The position numbers and the translations under genes were made by a program. Shown here piece after piece: positions 61,145-64,000 of a stretch of 64,000 bases of DNA (position 1 is its first letter; each line of letters starts with the position of its first letter). This DNA comes from Capitella teleta. Its lineage: Eukaryota > Annelida > Polychaeta > Capitellidae. Below the pieces are notes generated by a model. The model saw only the letters and a list, made by a program, of their open reading frames with translations, was not told the origin of the DNA and did no database searches. Where the stretch lies: contig KB292985.1 in NCBI GenBank assembly GCA_000328365.1, forward strand, positions 235,601 to 299,600, given 5' to 3'.

Positions 61145-64000
61145 TTATATTTCGGTTGCTTCTAGTTGGAAGCCATGATTTTGGTAGCCGGGTGGCACAG
61201 TGCCGTTAGAGGGTGACACTGAGCGCTTGGCTGAGCCATTAGTCGCCGCTTTGGGAGCCCTGTTGTTCGCGGTCATCTTGTTCTCGTGATCTTGTAAGGC
61301 GGCCTTCAATATGACGTCCCCATCACGGTGTTTTGGGGTGTTGGGAAGTTGGTTGAAGTGGTCAAACTCATCGTTGTACATCGGCATGCTGACTTCTTGC
61401 TCATCAAAACCTGTGAAGCACAAAGATATACGTTAGTTCTATCTGCAAAGGTATTCGTGCAGCATATCAAATTAAAGGGAATTTTGTGGCCAACAAGATG
61501 CTTTTCATTTTCAGTTTGAGTGATTATGGTGTTTATGAGATGAGGACCATCACCTTTCGTCTTGGGTGTCCGTTCAATCGCATTCTCATCGAGCGAGTTT
61601 CTGCTGCAAAATAAAATAGATAAACATAAACAAATGATTAAAAATGCTATCGGTGAATTAAAGGCACACAAAATACACATGGGAAGCATCACCAATTGAA
61701 GTTAATTATAGCGGCTTACATTAATTGGGATCTTTATTTCACGAACCCAAATAAATGAGTCGTGAAAAAAAGTTACACATCGATGGATTTTATGAACTAA
61801 GACCCTATTTGAGCATTTTTCTAAGACATTTGACATAATTTTGACAGAAGATCTTACGTATTGGGTTGAGTGATCTGGTAAATGGTCAGAACATTAATCC
61901 AGATATAAAATGTTTTCAAAATGCACTAAATTTTATATCAATAGATTGCGTAATTTTGCATAGAAGTGCATACCAACCTGTCTGAATCGCTGTCTTCTGG
62001 CCAACCATTTTCATACTGCTCCAACCAGATTGGGTTGGATCTGAATAACACGAAATTGAGTTAATAACATTATAGCAATAAGTCAAAATTAAAAATGATT
62101 AAATATGACAACAATGACATAAGAAAAAAAACAAAAAAAAACACAACATATGATATGAGAAAAGGGAGAAAAAGGGAGAAAAAGGGATGTTCTATAAATA
62201 TATATATACTGGAGTGCATGTCTGCATTTATCAAAAGGTCTATATTGAATTGCATAGCAACCAATCAGCATTGAGGATTCTGTCTTTCCTATTAACTGTC
62301 CCTAATTATGAATGTGCATTTCACACCAAAAGAAGACACCATTGAACAATGCACAAAGTAAGAAGGCATAACATCTATATTACCCTAATTAATTTGCTAA
62401 AACACTGTCTGCCCATCCCACACCACGGCTTTGCTTCTGCAAGAAATCATCAACAAATGTGTTTTCTAATTTAATCCGTAATTATCATGTAATATTGTCT
62501 TGATAACGAAATGAAAAAAATTATAAAATAATATAGATTAAACAAACAATATAAAGAGTGCTAGCATTAAAATTGATGTAAAATTGCTCATCAGTAGAAG
62601 TTAACTGAGAGTGACTTACCCTTCATATGTATGTTGATTGGTGTTAGGCATTTCTAGCCTATTCAGACCATTGTCATGTGAACCTAGGGGATAAATTATG
62701 ATTAATTAGCTTCTCTCAAAAGATAATCTGCACCAAAGAATCACAATAAACGATTAATTGAATACAAATTCAAAATGTGCAATAGAAGTTACATCAGAAG
62801 TGCTCACTAATTAATTAGCTTGATAATAATTCGCAAACAAATGATTGAAATCAGATGCGCTCAAAAGCACTATCATCAGCATGGCTGATAAGTCCAACCA
62901 TGAGAGGGGGGAGAGGAATGAAGGAAAAGACATGCAGTTGGAAGCAAAAAGGTTAGAATTAACTAAGCAAACAAGCTGTTTAATTACCATCATACATTCC
63001 AGGAGCATGGACGTTTATATGTGGATTTTCTAAGAAATAGAAAATGGATTTGTTTTTTACAATGTCCAAAGCACCCAGGGAAAACTTTCTGGTTTCAGGT
63101 TCAATTGTTAAAAATTATGCTTTGTCAGAGAAAACAAAAGGAAAAAATCGAGTTGAAAGAGAAATAAGATTCTTTTTTGTTTTTTTTTCTGATTTTGTTT
63201 TGTTTATATTTGAGTCGGGCGAAAGGCATCAGCAAAGCGTTGAGTGGCATCCCCTGTACCTGAATCAAGCACCCATAAACGAACAATTAGCAATTAATTA
63301 ATTACCTATTCCAGATTCAGGAGTATTTGCTGTTATAAGAAACCAATACAGTTACAATGCTCATTACATACGAATATTATTACAATTGATGCAAATAGTG
63401 ATATATTATGCTAATTAATTTATTCTTACCAAAAGCCATGGCTGTCGCTGCTTTCAACTTTCGCTTGTACCTGAAACATCACAAATAAATTACAGAAATT
63501 GAATTGAGTAGGTCTTACTTTCTGCGGCAGAAAATGAAAGTTGACAAAATGATAAGGATCAAAAGACCAAGAACAATCGCCGTAACAATGAGAGCTAAAA
63601 GAAGATCCTGGTCAAGACTGGACGCTGCCCTCACCTGGACGGATGGCTGTCAAGAAGGTCAGAGTTCAGAAAAGTAGGTCAATAGGTCAGAAGGTCACTC
63701 ACCACAACTTCTATAACGTTGTAATTGTTGAAAAGATCAACTAGATGGATGTAGTTTCTGTCAATGAGCCTATCAAACAAAGATAATAAATCTACAACAA
63801 TGCATTGATGAGCAAAGCACGTACTCAATGAGCACTGGGGAAGCAAGGACTTCGCCTGTCTCTGCATTGATGGCATGAATGAACATGTCAGTCCTGCGCC
63901 CATCTGGATTTCCAGATGAATCCTTGTGTGTGCGGATGTTGTCCACGTTGATAATGGTCCCTGTTATGTTAGACACAAACTCTGCAAAGGTGTCACGGAA
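61145..64000 (-). CDS. cadherin-23-like protein, C-terminal part
   Basis: Ten minus-strand exons in phase: 63825-64000 (cut by the window edge), 63703-63769, 63519-63646, 63430-63470, 63306-63329, 62988-63029, 62620-62683, 61978-62040, 61554-61603 and 61145-61410. The first encodes the membrane-near extracellular segment (FAEFVSNITGTIINVDNIRT, MFIHAINAETGEVL). The third holds the membrane span (LLLALIVTAIVLGLLILIIL) followed by CRRK and YKRKLKA. The cytoplasmic tail contains LEMPNTNQHTYEGSNPIWLEQYENGW. It matches the MPNTN ... G(S/A)NP(I/V)WL block of cadherin-23, whose tail binds harmonin-type scaffolds in animals. The tail here is ~190 residues and ends in QLEATEI, compared with about 270 in vertebrates and an end in LEITEL. 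The similar end could be a PDZ-binding motif. Tail exons are very small (24-67 bp). The cadherin repeats lie outside the window to the right. Confidence 0.85.

Overview
This is metazoan nuclear DNA. Several conserved animal genes are split by short GT-AG introns, often 45-160 bp, in an A+T-rich background with poly-A/T tracts, tRNA-derived SINE copies, LINE and DNA-transposon remains and many small inverted repeats. Gene compactness, the mixture of families and the repeats suggest an early-branching marine invertebrate, perhaps a sponge. That placement is inference, not proof. All exon models were read by eye from splice signals and reading-phase agreement.

Left part (1-12 kb) is accessory and repeat-rich. 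It holds a minus-strand PHD-finger exon that splices in phase to a vertnin-like exon, an SGNH-hydrolase ORF, a LINE RT scrap at the edge, a decayed RING-type gene (5.1-7.2 kb), a tRNA-derived SINE, a zinc-knuckle LINE ORF1 fragment, and a locus whose exons have been duplicated (9.6-11.1 kb). At 13.6-14.1 kb lies a small TATA-driven gene for a 96-residue membrane-anchored peptide (-). At 14.9-17.6 kb is a five-exon sigma-class glutathione S-transferase (-). From 17.9 to 21.7 kb stands a degraded CR1-like LINE with a mariner scrap inside it and a palindrome made by a local inverted copy.

Middle part: 21.7-28.9 kb is mainly non-coding. U2AF2, the large subunit of the splicing factor U2AF, runs from 28.95 to 31.86 kb (+) in nine exons. 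A TTAA-flanked DNA element and a SINE fragment sit in the non-coding stretch to 40.6 kb. EFA6/PSD, an Arf6 exchange factor with Sec7 and PH domains, spans 40.7-45.5 kb (+) with two possible C-termini. It converges on a GH18 chitinase-like gene without a signal peptide (46.3-48.05 kb, -).

Right part: an aldo-keto-reductase-fold gene that has lost three of four catalytic residues (49.8-52.6 kb, +), TTC36 (53.0-54.6 kb, -) with two tiny inverted-repeat insertions in its first intron, repeat-rich DNA with a possible hAT element (55-58 kb), a 12-exon SPFH/major-vault-protein-shoulder-like gene (58.2-60.2 kb, +), and the membrane and cytoplasmic end of a cadherin-23-like gene (61.1 kb to the right edge, -).

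The genes do not form one pathway; this is ordinary gene order with separate promoters. The most unusual coding items are the aldo-keto reductase pseudoenzyme, the vault-like SPFH gene, the chitinase without an export signal and the small TATA gene. I found no CRISPR array, operon or multi-gene defence system.
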